This document shows, one piece after another, positions 38,324 through 46,737 of a stretch of 47,715 nucleotides of DNA. Positions within the stretch are counted from its first letter, which is position 1. The number at the start of each line of letters is the position of its first letter. The notes under the pieces were generated by a model. That model saw only the letters and a program-made list of their open reading frames with translations. It was not told where the DNA came from and did no database searches. Origin of the DNA: a virus; IMG/VR virus record IMGVR_UViG_3300011116_000450, positions 1-47,715 of that record; one strand, written 5' to 3'. Position numbers and translations under genes: made by a program.

Positions 38324-38358
38324 CGTGTTATTCCTCGTCCTATTTGATAAACTGATTT

Positions 38359-38426
38359 CAGCGTCCTTGTCCGAACGCTGAGCAGGGTGTGGGCTGGAGG
38401 TTTTTCTACCTCCTTTCCGCCTCCAG
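38359..38426. promoter_or_regulatory. Structured intergenic region before replication operon
   Basis: The 116-nt gap 38324-38439 holds two hairpins: CAGCGT/ACGCTG (38359-38380) and GGAGGT-6 nt-ACCTCC (38396-38413), the latter competing with CTGGAGG/CCTCCAG (38394-38426). The transcript carries AAAGGAGGT, a perfect Shine-Dalgarno-like sequence, without a start codon behind it. No U tract is present, so it is not a classical terminator. It separates tail and replication genes. Confidence 0.5.
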
Positions 38427-38439
38427 TCCCCCTGCGTAA

Positions 38440-39117
38440 TTACGTTAAGTCGTTGATTATTTGTTGTGCTACTTGTTCTGTAACTTTAAATACTTTTGGA
38501 TATTCTAGTGGGGCTAACTTTCCAGTAATAACTACCACTGTTGCTGTCATTTCTTCTATCAATGCTTCAATCATTTCTTCTTTTGATTTAAGTTTATTAT
38601 CTGGAACACCATGTGCTGCTGCTTGTTGTTTTAGCGAAGCCAACGGCATCTCTTCATACTCTTCACGAGTAACTGGTTTAAGAGAATCAACAGTGTCGTT
38701 TACTTCTTTTTTGTTGTCAACAATTAAGAATGGGGTAAGACCTTGTGTTAAGTCAAGAACACGTAATCCGCTATCAATTAATTTGGTTACGTCTTTCTCG
38801 GACTCCACTTCATCTTTGTCGTTCCATAAGTAAAGAACAGTGGCTTTTATATTTCGCGCCACGTCAATCATCTCATCTATGGTTGACTCAACTGCTTTAG
38901 TTGCTTCGTTAGTCAACATTACTGGTGCTGTGTTATTGTGATACGCAATGTACGATGCTTTGTTATCTAACAACCAATCGTAGACTCGGCACACTCCTTC
39001 CAAATTTGTTCGGTATGTATAAATGTGATACATACTGTCCTTTGGCAAATCAAATAAACAATCTTCTATGATGTTTTCAGAGGTGTTTCCTACTCCAAGT
39101 ATTACAAACTGATTCAT
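38440..39117 (-). CDS. Unknown protein with SAP/Rho-N-like C-terminal motif
   Basis: The protein has 225 residues. The N-terminal part has Rossmann-like strands (MNQFVILGVGNTSENIIED; YIAYHNNTAPVML; ATVLYLWNDKDE). Residues 168-196 (MPLASLKQQAAAHGVPDNKL then KSKEEMIEALIEEM) match a SAP or Rho-N-like helix-extended loop-helix, which binds nucleic acid in other proteins. The whole is not recognised as a known family. Confidence 0.7.
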   Translation of the reverse strand: MNQFVILGVGNTSENIIEDCLFDLPKDSMYHIYTYRTNLEGVCRVYDWLLDNKASYIAYHNNTAPVMLTNEATKAVESTIDEMIDVARNIKATVLYLWNDKDEVESEKDVTKLIDSGLRVLDLTQGLTPFLIVDNKKEVNDTVDSLKPVTREEYEEMPLASLKQQAAAHGVPDNKLKSKEEMIEALIEEMTATVVVITGKLAPLEYPKVFKVTEQVAQQIINDLT

Positions 39118-39129
39118 GTTGTTCTCCTT

Positions 39130-39384
39130 TTAACGTAACGATTTTGTTCTTGCCATATCTCCCATGAGTGTAATCATGCGAATTAGGCTGTGCACTATAC
39201 CAGCGATTGTTGCAACTACAAGTCCATGCAACCAAATAATTTCGGTCCATAAGATTAGAACTGCTGCATATGACATAACCAATGTCGCAACAACTTTAAC
39301 CCAAGGCATTGGTTCCTTTGTCAAAAATAAATCTAAAATTTGTACAACTTTGTAAACGGCTAGTGCTGCAAGTAATAGTTCCAT
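39130..39384 (-). CDS. Small membrane protein (possible holin)
   Basis: The protein has 84 residues starting MELLLAALAVYKVVQILDLF. Two or three hydrophobic segments are present: 1-19, about 26-45 (VVATLVMSYAAVLILWTEII) and about 47-65. The C-terminus is basic (RTKSLR). A holin or membrane anchor is plausible because it lies immediately downstream of the baseplate genes, but no lysin gene is adjacent. I start at 39384, overlapping gpI's stop (TAATG) with AGGAG upstream. Confidence 0.65.
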   Translation of the reverse strand: MELLLAALAVYKVVQILDLFLTKEPMPWVKVVATLVMSYAAVLILWTEIIWLHGLVVATIAGIVHSLIRMITLMGDMARTKSLR

Positions 39385-41348
39385 TAGTCTCCTGGGATAG
39401 TGTTCCATTCAATAGTGTAGTTGCCAATCATGTTAACAGGTATCAAAGTGTCTTCAACAACACGTTCTACCGCGTTTGTAACTCTCGCATAATCAAGGGT
39501 GTAGTACGAAAAGTTTTCATTGTCTTCGCCGCCGTTTGGACCCCATCGGTAGTCTGCAACACCAACAATGCTTGGTTGGTTTGCCTGTTGAATAAAACCA
39601 CCATAGATGTCATCTCCATCAAAATAACGTCCTACGGCATTAGGTTCAACCAACCATTTAGAGACAATGATAGAGTCACCTGGGTCTGCAAAGAATACTA
39701 ATGCTGGAACTACAGCCTTTTCAACGTTGTCAATGTCTGGAGATTCTGGATGTTGCAAACTAAAGCGACCAGCGGTTGCCAAACCAGGCGCACTGGCGTT
39801 GTAATAAGCAGTGTTTCCATATAAAAATATGTCTTGATTTGCGGCGCTTTCAGTATTCCATGAATCATAAAACAATGCTTCACCAATAGAGTCTGGTGGG
39901 TCAATTTCTATAAAACTATTAATGTTATCGTTAGTTATAAAACGAAGGTTAACAAAAGATGCTCCTGAAAGATTGCAGTTAAAAGAACTGTAATAAGTAA
40001 CATCATTTCGGTAATAAAAAGGTTTTCTTCCGTATACAACAACTACTTGAGGACCAGTTGCATCATTTGGAATTTCAATTTTAATACCATCTCCGTTTGC
40101 ATAAACAACAGAAACCGAAGCACCCGCCGTTTCTTCACCGTCATAAATAACTGTGTTAATAACAGGAACAGAAGCACCTCCAGAAAAAGCACTTCCATAC
40201 GTGTAAACACCCCAACCTACAGAAGCCGCAGTATCGGTTGTTAAAGTCGTTGTGTATTCTGCTAACTCTCCTACAGACAAAGGGTTTGAGTTGTAGTTTC
40301 TGATTGCATCATCATTTGCGTCTGGGTTACGTAAGGCAGAACCACCACTCTCACTACGAAGTGTAAAAGGTGTTCTATCAAGTACAGACGGGTTTCCTAA
40401 ATAAAAAGAAATATCTTGTTGCCTAAATTTAGGGTCTGATAAAAGATTAACTCGTTGCGAATACACATAAAAAGTATTTGTATTTGAATCAAAACGAGAT
40501 TGACAACCAGACATTGCAGAAATAAAAGAAGTTGTTCCGTCAATCGTTCCTTTGCGTTGGCGAAGGTTAAAAATATTTAAAAGGACGCTTCTAAGCCTGG
40601 ATGTCCCAACGTCCAATGAAGTTACTGGCACTCCTAATTGTTTGGCAATGGCATCAAGGGTTGCAGTTGGAGAAGTAACAGGGTCATTTATAGTTATTAA
40701 ACTGTCAATTAAACTTCGTGTTTTATCAAGTTCCCAGCCAAACAACGACAAGTACTTTTTAAGATGACCTTTCCCTTCGGCGTAGTCAGCAGCCCTGTAG
40801 TACTCTGGAATTCGTTTCCAAAGGTCTTCAACTGATTGGTAATATTTTGGCAATTGAACTGTTACTGTTGCAGCACGCTCAAACCATTCTGTTGAGCCAT
40901 CTGAGTATTTAATAAAAAAACCGTAGTACAACCAAGTTCCAGGTTTGTATAACGCACTAATGTGACGAAAGGTGTTTACAAAAGATGAACTATTACAAGT
41001 AAAGATTGTTGTACCATCTTCAACTGTAAGTGGTTCTCCGTATTGGTTAACTATTAAATGTATTTCAGTTGGTGAAACGGTTGCTGGAGAAGAAACCAAC
41101 GCTTCAGTCAATGTCCATTCTGTCAACACGTCGTATTCATAAACGGTGTATTGACCGCCTGGTCGTCCTGCATCTATTACAGTTTGTTCTTCAACGTTCA
41201 TTACCGTTGCACTAAACGACGAGAACCCAGATGAATCTGTTGGGGTTACATATGAGTCACTACGAAGTGCAGAATCTAGTCGGCTTTCTTCGCGAACATA
41301 AGAACCAACATCATCGGTTCGGCGTAACCGAAAAGATATTAAAGCCAT
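39384..41348 (-). CDS. gpI-like baseplate/tail protein
   Basis: The protein has 654 residues. Residues 160-280 contain WKRIPEYYRAADYAEG, LKKYLSLFGWELDKTRSLID and LGVPVTSLDVGTSRLRSVLL, the tail protein I / gp6-like domain that links baseplate wedge and fibres. The remainder is beta-rich, with many Tyr/Asn/Ser, as in receptor-facing or fibre attachment domains. It follows baseplate J as in P2-like baseplates, which supports the assignment. Confidence 0.85.
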   Translation of the reverse strand: MALISFRLRRTDDVGSYVREESRLDSALRSDSYVTPTDSSGFSSFSATVMNVEEQTVIDAGRPGGQYTVYEYDVLTEWTLTEALVSSPATVSPTEIHLIVNQYGEPLTVEDGTTIFTCNSSSFVNTFRHISALYKPGTWLYYGFFIKYSDGSTEWFERAATVTVQLPKYYQSVEDLWKRIPEYYRAADYAEGKGHLKKYLSLFGWELDKTRSLIDSLITINDPVTSPTATLDAIAKQLGVPVTSLDVGTSRLRSVLLNIFNLRQRKGTIDGTTSFISAMSGCQSRFDSNTNTFYVYSQRVNLLSDPKFRQQDISFYLGNPSVLDRTPFTLRSESGGSALRNPDANDDAIRNYNSNPLSVGELAEYTTTLTTDTAASVGWGVYTYGSAFSGGASVPVINTVIYDGEETAGASVSVVYANGDGIKIEIPNDATGPQVVVVYGRKPFYYRNDVTYYSSFNCNLSGASFVNLRFITNDNINSFIEIDPPDSIGEALFYDSWNTESAANQDIFLYGNTAYYNASAPGLATAGRFSLQHPESPDIDNVEKAVVPALVFFADPGDSIIVSKWLVEPNAVGRYFDGDDIYGGFIQQANQPSIVGVADYRWGPNGGEDNENFSYYTLDYARVTNAVERVVEDTLIPVNMIGNYTIEWNTIPGD

Positions 41349-42797
41349 TTAACCAGTAACTCCACCAACGGTTGTAAGTGTATAGGTTCCTTTTTTTAAC
41401 AAGCCATATGCACCAGACGTTACGGTTTCAGTGCTTGGTAAAGAAAGGGTTACATAATCAACACCAGGAACATCAAGAATTGTTCTGTATATTTGGCCTT
41501 TTGACAAAGTTTGGTTAAAGAAAACATTCTCAAATTCAAACAACGTGTCCAAGGCTGTTTCAACAGATTCAGCAACTTTACTTGCAATGTATCCTGGCAA
41601 CACGTTTACGGTAGCAGTTACGTTGACTGCTGTTAAGTTAATTGCACTAGCCGCCGTTACGCTTGCCCCAATCATTTGACGAGGTTCGTAATACTCAATA
41701 ATGTTGGTTTGTAAAGTAGCGTTAACAGGCAATGTTGAAGACGAGTATGTTAAGTAATCTTCCGTAAATGGCGCAGCATAAATAGTAACTGTTCCACTTG
41801 AATAAGAAGCAGTGCCTTTAGCAACACCAGCAACTTGTAAAACAAGCGCCTTATAATCACTTAAAGATACAGCACGGTCTTGTGTTGCAAAAGAGTTTGG
41901 TATGTTATTTCGCAACGATTCAATTGATTCAACGTTTGCTCCACCAACAGCAGCACTAGACAAAATTTCAGAAATATAGATACTTGGAGAGTTTTGAATT
42001 TGTGTGATTGAATTTGCCGAAAGGTTGCCACGAGAACCAACACCTTTGCGATAATTTACAATTATGTTTTGTCCAGTATTTGGAATCTTACCGTTAATAC
42101 CATTTCCAAAAACAATTTCAGTTTCATTAGATGCTGTTGATAATAACGTAAACACTCGGTCATTTGCGGTTGAGTCAAGAAGTTTGTTAACAAATTGATA
42201 TTCAACATTAGAAGGAACACCGTCAACTACTACACCTTCTTGTACATACACCACTACACTGTCACCAATCACTCCGTTATAAAACAATGAAAAACGTTGA
42301 TTTGCAGCACCGTTTGAAGTGCCTACAGTTTCATCATTAACTTGTAAACCTTCAACAACTGAAATAATAGCGTTTGCAGAAGCAGAAGCAGAAGCACTTT
42401 CCGTTGAAGTAAAATAAACAATTGGTCGTTCAGAAGTTGCAGGAGCAACAAACGTAGTACCTACTGGTATTGTTACAACGTCTCCTGCAGGAATGTTTGC
42501 ACCAACAACAGTTACAGTTGCAGTTGATGACTTTTGAAGTTGTGGGTTGTAATCAAACAAACTGGCAAGAGCCAACAACGACTCTCGTTGTGTTGCCGTA
42601 GTGATAAATGCCTCACCAGCAGCGCGGTCAATGTAATAGTGTAGTACGTCAGCAAAGTACGACCAAAGGTCAACAAACAAAACTCCAAAATCAGACGAGT
42701 TTCTTGCAGTCCATTCAGGAACTATCTCTGACGCACGAGACAACAAGTCAGCGCGAATAGAATCATAATCGCGATTAGAATAATCAATAGTTGCCAT
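41349..42797 (-). CDS. Baseplate J-like wedge protein
   Basis: The protein has 482 residues. It starts MATIDYSNRDYDSIRADLLS and has the DFGVLFVDLWSYFADVLHYY and AFITTATQRESLLALASLFD segments typical of baseplate J (gpJ/gp47-like) wedge proteins. It forms the ring of the contractile-tail baseplate, joins gp25-like and gpI-like proteins, and its strand-rich C-terminus fits the family. One base from the gpI gene. Confidence 0.93.
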   Translation of the reverse strand: MATIDYSNRDYDSIRADLLSRASEIVPEWTARNSSDFGVLFVDLWSYFADVLHYYIDRAAGEAFITTATQRESLLALASLFDYNPQLQKSSTATVTVVGANIPAGDVVTIPVGTTFVAPATSERPIVYFTSTESASASASANAIISVVEGLQVNDETVGTSNGAANQRFSLFYNGVIGDSVVVYVQEGVVVDGVPSNVEYQFVNKLLDSTANDRVFTLLSTASNETEIVFGNGINGKIPNTGQNIIVNYRKGVGSRGNLSANSITQIQNSPSIYISEILSSAAVGGANVESIESLRNNIPNSFATQDRAVSLSDYKALVLQVAGVAKGTASYSSGTVTIYAAPFTEDYLTYSSSTLPVNATLQTNIIEYYEPRQMIGASVTAASAINLTAVNVTATVNVLPGYIASKVAESVETALDTLFEFENVFFNQTLSKGQIYRTILDVPGVDYVTLSLPSTETVTSGAYGLLKKGTYTLTTVGGVTG

Positions 42798-43195
42798 TAG
42801 ATATCGCTTTCTTCATTAAATGTGTTTGTTACTATTAATTTTACAGTAGATATTGTTCTAGGTGCTACGGCGTAACGAACCAGCACGGTAGCCACGTTTT
42901 CCTCATAAAATGTAGTATTTTCGTTGTCCACTACAGCCATGTCTAATACTTTTCCAAAAGACAGGTTTGAATTAACGTCACTGATAGCGTCTATTTTATA
43001 ATCAGCCAAAACTAAAGGGTCGTTAATTTCAAAAGACAGTCTAGGCAAACCACCACCATATGATGAGTTCATAACCCTTTCTCCATCAACTGTCATAAAG
43101 TAATTAACTATTTCTTGTTTAACAATAGTATCTACGTTAGTTGTAGAAGATACGCTGCCTTCTTCAAAATTAAAAGGTATTTTAATAGACCTCAT
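42797..43195 (-). CDS. gp25-like baseplate wedge protein
   Basis: The protein has 132 residues. DGERVMNSSYGGGLPRLSFE is the conserved EPR/YG core of GPW/gp25 proteins, which initiate sheath polymerisation in contractile systems (Asp/Glu-Arg plus Gly-Gly-Leu). The order gp25-like then J-like matches the standard baseplate module. The start overlaps the OB-fold gene by 4 nt. Confidence 0.92.
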   Translation of the reverse strand: MRSIKIPFNFEEGSVSSTTNVDTIVKQEIVNYFMTVDGERVMNSSYGGGLPRLSFEINDPLVLADYKIDAISDVNSNLSFGKVLDMAVVDNENTTFYEENVATVLVRYAVAPRTISTVKLIVTNTFNEESDI

Positions 43196-43518
43196 GACAA
43201 TGCCTCCAAAATAGACGCTACTTGTGTTTCTAACGTAGCAATTCGTTCTTCAAGTTTAGACGTTCCATCGCTTTGAATCCAAAACACATTTGTAAAAGTA
43301 CTATCATCTGTGCCAACAATTATTTGGTCTCCAACACTAGGAACAGACCAACCATTTGAATTAGGTTGTCTGCCAATTAATGAAATGGTTACCTCCGACG
43401 AACCCAACACAGCAGGTATACGAACCCTTATCTCTCCACTACTGCTACTGGAATAGGTTACTACTGCTCGGTGTGGTCCTCCAGACACGACAGTATGAAT
43501 GCCTTTAGTTGTATACAT
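43192..43518 (-). CDS. OB-fold baseplate spike (gp5/gpV-like)
   Basis: The protein has 108 residues. YSSSSSGEIRVRIPAVLG, WSVPSVGDQIIVGTDD and NVFWIQ are consistent with the OB-fold of gpV/gp5 spike proteins. The lysozyme and beta-helix tail are missing, so it would be a short spike base or adaptor. Its C-terminal helix (RIATLETQVASILEAL) is a coiled coil and may trimerise. Confidence 0.8.
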   Translation of the reverse strand: MYTTKGIHTVVSGGPHRAVVTYSSSSSGEIRVRIPAVLGSSEVTISLIGRQPNSNGWSVPSVGDQIIVGTDDSTFTNVFWIQSDGTSKLEERIATLETQVASILEALS

Positions 43519-44677
43519 TTACATACTCTGATTTCATTACCCATTTATTTTTAATTAATGTTGGCAAAGGTGGCTCTTGGTAACGCTGAACAATTGGAAA
43601 CTTTGGAAGAATGTCGTATGTTCCATCTTTTTCTATCTTTATAAATGATGTTAACGTGTCTGTTGACAATGTGTGAGTTACTGAATTGACGTACCAGTAC
43701 CCATCAAAATCTCCTCCGTAACCTTCAATTTTTACAACTCCACCTGGAACAATAGAAGGGTCTCCATATACTAAAGCGTCTGCCATATATGGATATGCTT
43801 TTTTAATTTTAGATTCAATATAACGAGATGCTTTTTCAAACGAATCAACACTGACTGTTAACTTGTTGTAGAATCTGCTTTCTGGAGGAGTTCCAAAACT
43901 GTTTATTCCGTTTAATTGAGAACTATCAACTGTTACAAATACACCGCGTTCATCAACATATGTAACTGTTTTGTCACCTGCTTGTTGAGAAACATCTGCA
44001 GTTCCTAAAGTTGATTCTATGTTAAGAATGTCTCCTGGAAGAGGGTTATAGTTTTTTCTTTTAATTTTTATTCCGCGCAAAACAGTGTATGACGGTTGAC
44101 GCGCTAATGATTTGTTTTTATCCCAAATATGTATGTGAGAGTTGGTGAGCGTTATGACATAACCTAATTGGTCGCACGCTTTTACAAGTAGTTTCCATAG
44201 CGACTCTTCAGATTGCACAAGACGTTTAAATACATAGTTATCTACTGGCATTGAATAGCCTAATCTAAAATCTTTGGCAATATCGGAAACGATATTTTCT
44301 AAAGTAACGTTTTCCCAAACCAATGTGTTATTACTGCGAAGCAAATGAGATGACCCAAGGCAAATAAGTTTAATAATTTGAAAAGGAGTATTGTTTACTG
44401 TTCCTTCATTTGTAACCGAAGTGCCTTCAATCTGAGTTACATAACCATAAAACGTAAACGATTTGCCTCCGTTAATTTTTACAGACGCTGTAATAGGACG
44501 GTCTACATACGTAGATACATAAGAAGCAGGAACTCCAACTAATTCTACAACCATGTAATCATGTTGATTTTCAACAAATGAAGTTAAAACACGTTGAACT
44601 GTTTGTTTATTAAATGGAACTCCATCAATTGCAATATTCCAACTAATACCAAGAGGTGATAAATTAGTAGTAATCAT
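43505..44677 (-). CDS. gpD/gp27-like baseplate hub protein
   Basis: The protein has 390 residues. The beta-rich domain order (SWNIAIDGVPFNKQTVQRVL, then VELVGVPASYVSTYVDRPIT, then FTFYGYVTQIEGT), the central helical part and YVNSVTHTLSTDTLTSFIKI at the C-terminus correspond to phage late control D/gp27 hub proteins. It forms the trimeric hub above the spike. The gene overlaps the OB-fold gene by 14 nt. Confidence 0.85.
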   Translation of the reverse strand: MITTNLSPLGISWNIAIDGVPFNKQTVQRVLTSFVENQHDYMVVELVGVPASYVSTYVDRPITASVKINGGKSFTFYGYVTQIEGTSVTNEGTVNNTPFQIIKLICLGSSHLLRSNNTLVWENVTLENIVSDIAKDFRLGYSMPVDNYVFKRLVQSEESLWKLLVKACDQLGYVITLTNSHIHIWDKNKSLARQPSYTVLRGIKIKRKNYNPLPGDILNIESTLGTADVSQQAGDKTVTYVDERGVFVTVDSSQLNGINSFGTPPESRFYNKLTVSVDSFEKASRYIESKIKKAYPYMADALVYGDPSIVPGGVVKIEGYGGDFDGYWYVNSVTHTLSTDTLTSFIKIEKDGTYDILPKFPIVQRYQEPPLPTLIKNKWVMKSEYVNVYN

Positions 44678-44937
44678 ACTAAAGGTATACGAATGATAGT
44701 TCCAGTAGGAATTAAATCAGGAAACCGAACTTGCGGATTTTGGTCAGCAATGTACCAATACAGTTTTTCGTTGTTTAAGTATTTTGCTGCTAAAGAAGCA
44801 AACGATTCGTTTGATTCAGTTACGTGTGTAAAGTATGGTTGAGATTTTGTAATAACACGTTCTGCAATGGTTCGTGCTTCTTTGTTGTTATCGTTATAAA
44901 ATAAAGAAGAATAACGAGAAGATTTGGAGTTAATCAT
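44674..44937 (-). CDS. LysM/gpX-like tail protein
   Basis: The protein has 87 residues. The second half carries a LysM-like/tail X motif: ESFASLAAKYLNNEKLYWYI and ADQNPQVRFPDLIPTGTIIR, ending in IPLV. Such proteins sit at the hub-tube interface in contractile tails. It overlaps both neighbours by 4 nt (ATGA). Confidence 0.85.
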   Translation of the reverse strand: MINSKSSRYSSLFYNDNNKEARTIAERVITKSQPYFTHVTESNESFASLAAKYLNNEKLYWYIADQNPQVRFPDLIPTGTIIRIPLV

Positions 44938-46736
44938 GTACGCCTCACGCCACCGCCACCGCCACCTGAGCGTTTAAGGTTAACTTTGTGTTTAGCAACT
45001 AATAAAGCATTACTACCAGTATTTCCAAGGTCGTTTTCGTAAAAAAACGGGTCAGTTCCATTGTAATTAAAAATTTGTTCAATACTATGAGTAACCAAAG
45101 TTCCGTTTGATAACGTTTTACTAAATTTAATTTCTATTTTTAATTGACATTTTGAATTGTTATTAATTGTTTGTTTTACACTAGTTACATCTACTGGGTC
45201 AATATAAAAAGTGTTTTTAAACATGTAAGTTGTTGGAACTTTTTTAGTGTTTTCTATACTAAAACCCATTTCACCTTGTCTAACTGCAACCCAATTATTA
45301 GTGTTATTAGAAGGAACAGTATTTTTAGTTTGACCAGTAGCGCTGTCAATAATACTTGCTGTAAATGTAGATGAAACATTATTAAATTCTTTATCTGTAG
45401 TTTCAAGATATATACTTATTGGAAGAGTATTACCAACAAAACCACCAATAACTTGTCCACCAACAAATTCCGTATTTGCGGTATTTCTCATTATTGCTAA
45501 TCCCGTGCCACTTGCAGCAAAAGCATTAAAATATTGAGGTAGTGTTACCCAACTTGTTTCACCAGTACTACCGTTTCCTGAATAATACGAAGCAGATTCT
45601 AAAAATTTACCAGTAGTTGTTGGTGTAAATATTTTCATAGCAACAGTGTTATGTGTTGGTACAGTTAGTTTGTTTCCATCAGAAACATTAACAGCAAGGT
45701 GCAATGTAACAAGACTTTGTGATAGTACTTTAGTTTCTTTAGTAACTTCGGCTGCAGCCTCTTTATCTGCTAATACTGTAGTAGTTGCCCAAGACGTAAG
45801 GTTGTCTGTTAGAAACGCTTTTTTCTTTGCAAAGCCAACGTATAACGCATATACAGTACAATTAACTTGACAAAGTGTTGGAACCATGTTTTGACTAAAC
45901 TTTTGAAAAGCAACAGCAGAACCAACTACCAAACCTTCAACCATAAATAAATCTGAAAACACAATGCGAACAGGCATTGGGTTTAAGAAAGCAGAGTTAC
46001 CAAAGTTTGCTTCAACTGATGTATTAAATTTTGTTTCGTCAAAAGTAGGGACTTCTGTATCTTCATCTTGTGTGTCTGTCTCATTAGTTAATGCGACAAC
46101 TTGTTGTCTTGTATACGCTGAAATAACGTTAACTAATTCTTGAGTAATACCTTGTCCAATAATGCTGTCAAAGATAGCAAGGTCATGCATTACTCCAACT
46201 TGACCAGGGTCTGTCATTGCACTGCTTACTAAACTACCATCAATGTCAAATCCTTGTGCCCTTGCTTGCCTAGCAATAGAATCATCATCAGTAGTAGTTA
46301 GCACAAAATCTCTTTCTCTTTGCGCTACTTCTGCCTCACGGTTAAACATCATAGTAAAATTAAATTCAGCAGTTCCTGGAACTGCTTGAGTTAAGTTGGC
46401 TGGATTTTGTAATAAAGGGTTTACAGCACCAGGACTTTGGCGCACATTACGTTCAATATATTCTGGATTAAATTGAAAATTAAGGCGAAGGTTTCCTGGA
46501 CTATTTGTTTTAAAAGCACCTGCAATAGTTTGGTCCATAATGATGCTACGCATAAAACCGCGTTTCATTTTTTGGTTTATGTTTGTTCCAGCAATGTTTC
46601 TAGAGTAAGGACCAGGATAAGCAAAAGGTTTGTTTTCCCTGCTTGGGTTTCTTGCTTCTCCTAAATTTGAATAATTAGAAAAATTAACGTTTTCTGCTTC
46701 TGCTAAAGTCCATTCAAGTTTTTCAAAATCAGCCAT
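44934..46736 (-). CDS. Large tail/baseplate structural protein with FNP motif
   Basis: The protein has 600 residues. Residues 80-130 hold LRLNFQFNPEYIERNVRQS and TAEFNFTMMFNREAEVAQRE, a pair of strands plus an NPEY turn like those in adaptor proteins next to LysM proteins of contractile systems. The rest is beta-rich with Thr/Asn/Ser repeats. The C-terminus has SGGGGGGVRRT. It precedes the LysM/gpX gene, so it is probably a hub adaptor or tail structural protein; its exact position in the particle is inference. Confidence 0.72.
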   Translation of the reverse strand: MADFEKLEWTLAEAENVNFSNYSNLGEARNPSRENKPFAYPGPYSRNIAGTNINQKMKRGFMRSIIMDQTIAGAFKTNSPGNLRLNFQFNPEYIERNVRQSPGAVNPLLQNPANLTQAVPGTAEFNFTMMFNREAEVAQRERDFVLTTTDDDSIARQARAQGFDIDGSLVSSAMTDPGQVGVMHDLAIFDSIIGQGITQELVNVISAYTRQQVVALTNETDTQDEDTEVPTFDETKFNTSVEANFGNSAFLNPMPVRIVFSDLFMVEGLVVGSAVAFQKFSQNMVPTLCQVNCTVYALYVGFAKKKAFLTDNLTSWATTTVLADKEAAAEVTKETKVLSQSLVTLHLAVNVSDGNKLTVPTHNTVAMKIFTPTTTGKFLESASYYSGNGSTGETSWVTLPQYFNAFAASGTGLAIMRNTANTEFVGGQVIGGFVGNTLPISIYLETTDKEFNNVSSTFTASIIDSATGQTKNTVPSNNTNNWVAVRQGEMGFSIENTKKVPTTYMFKNTFYIDPVDVTSVKQTINNNSKCQLKIEIKFSKTLSNGTLVTHSIEQIFNYNGTDPFFYENDLGNTGSNALLVAKHKVNLKRSGGGGGGVRRT

Positions 46737-46737
46737 A

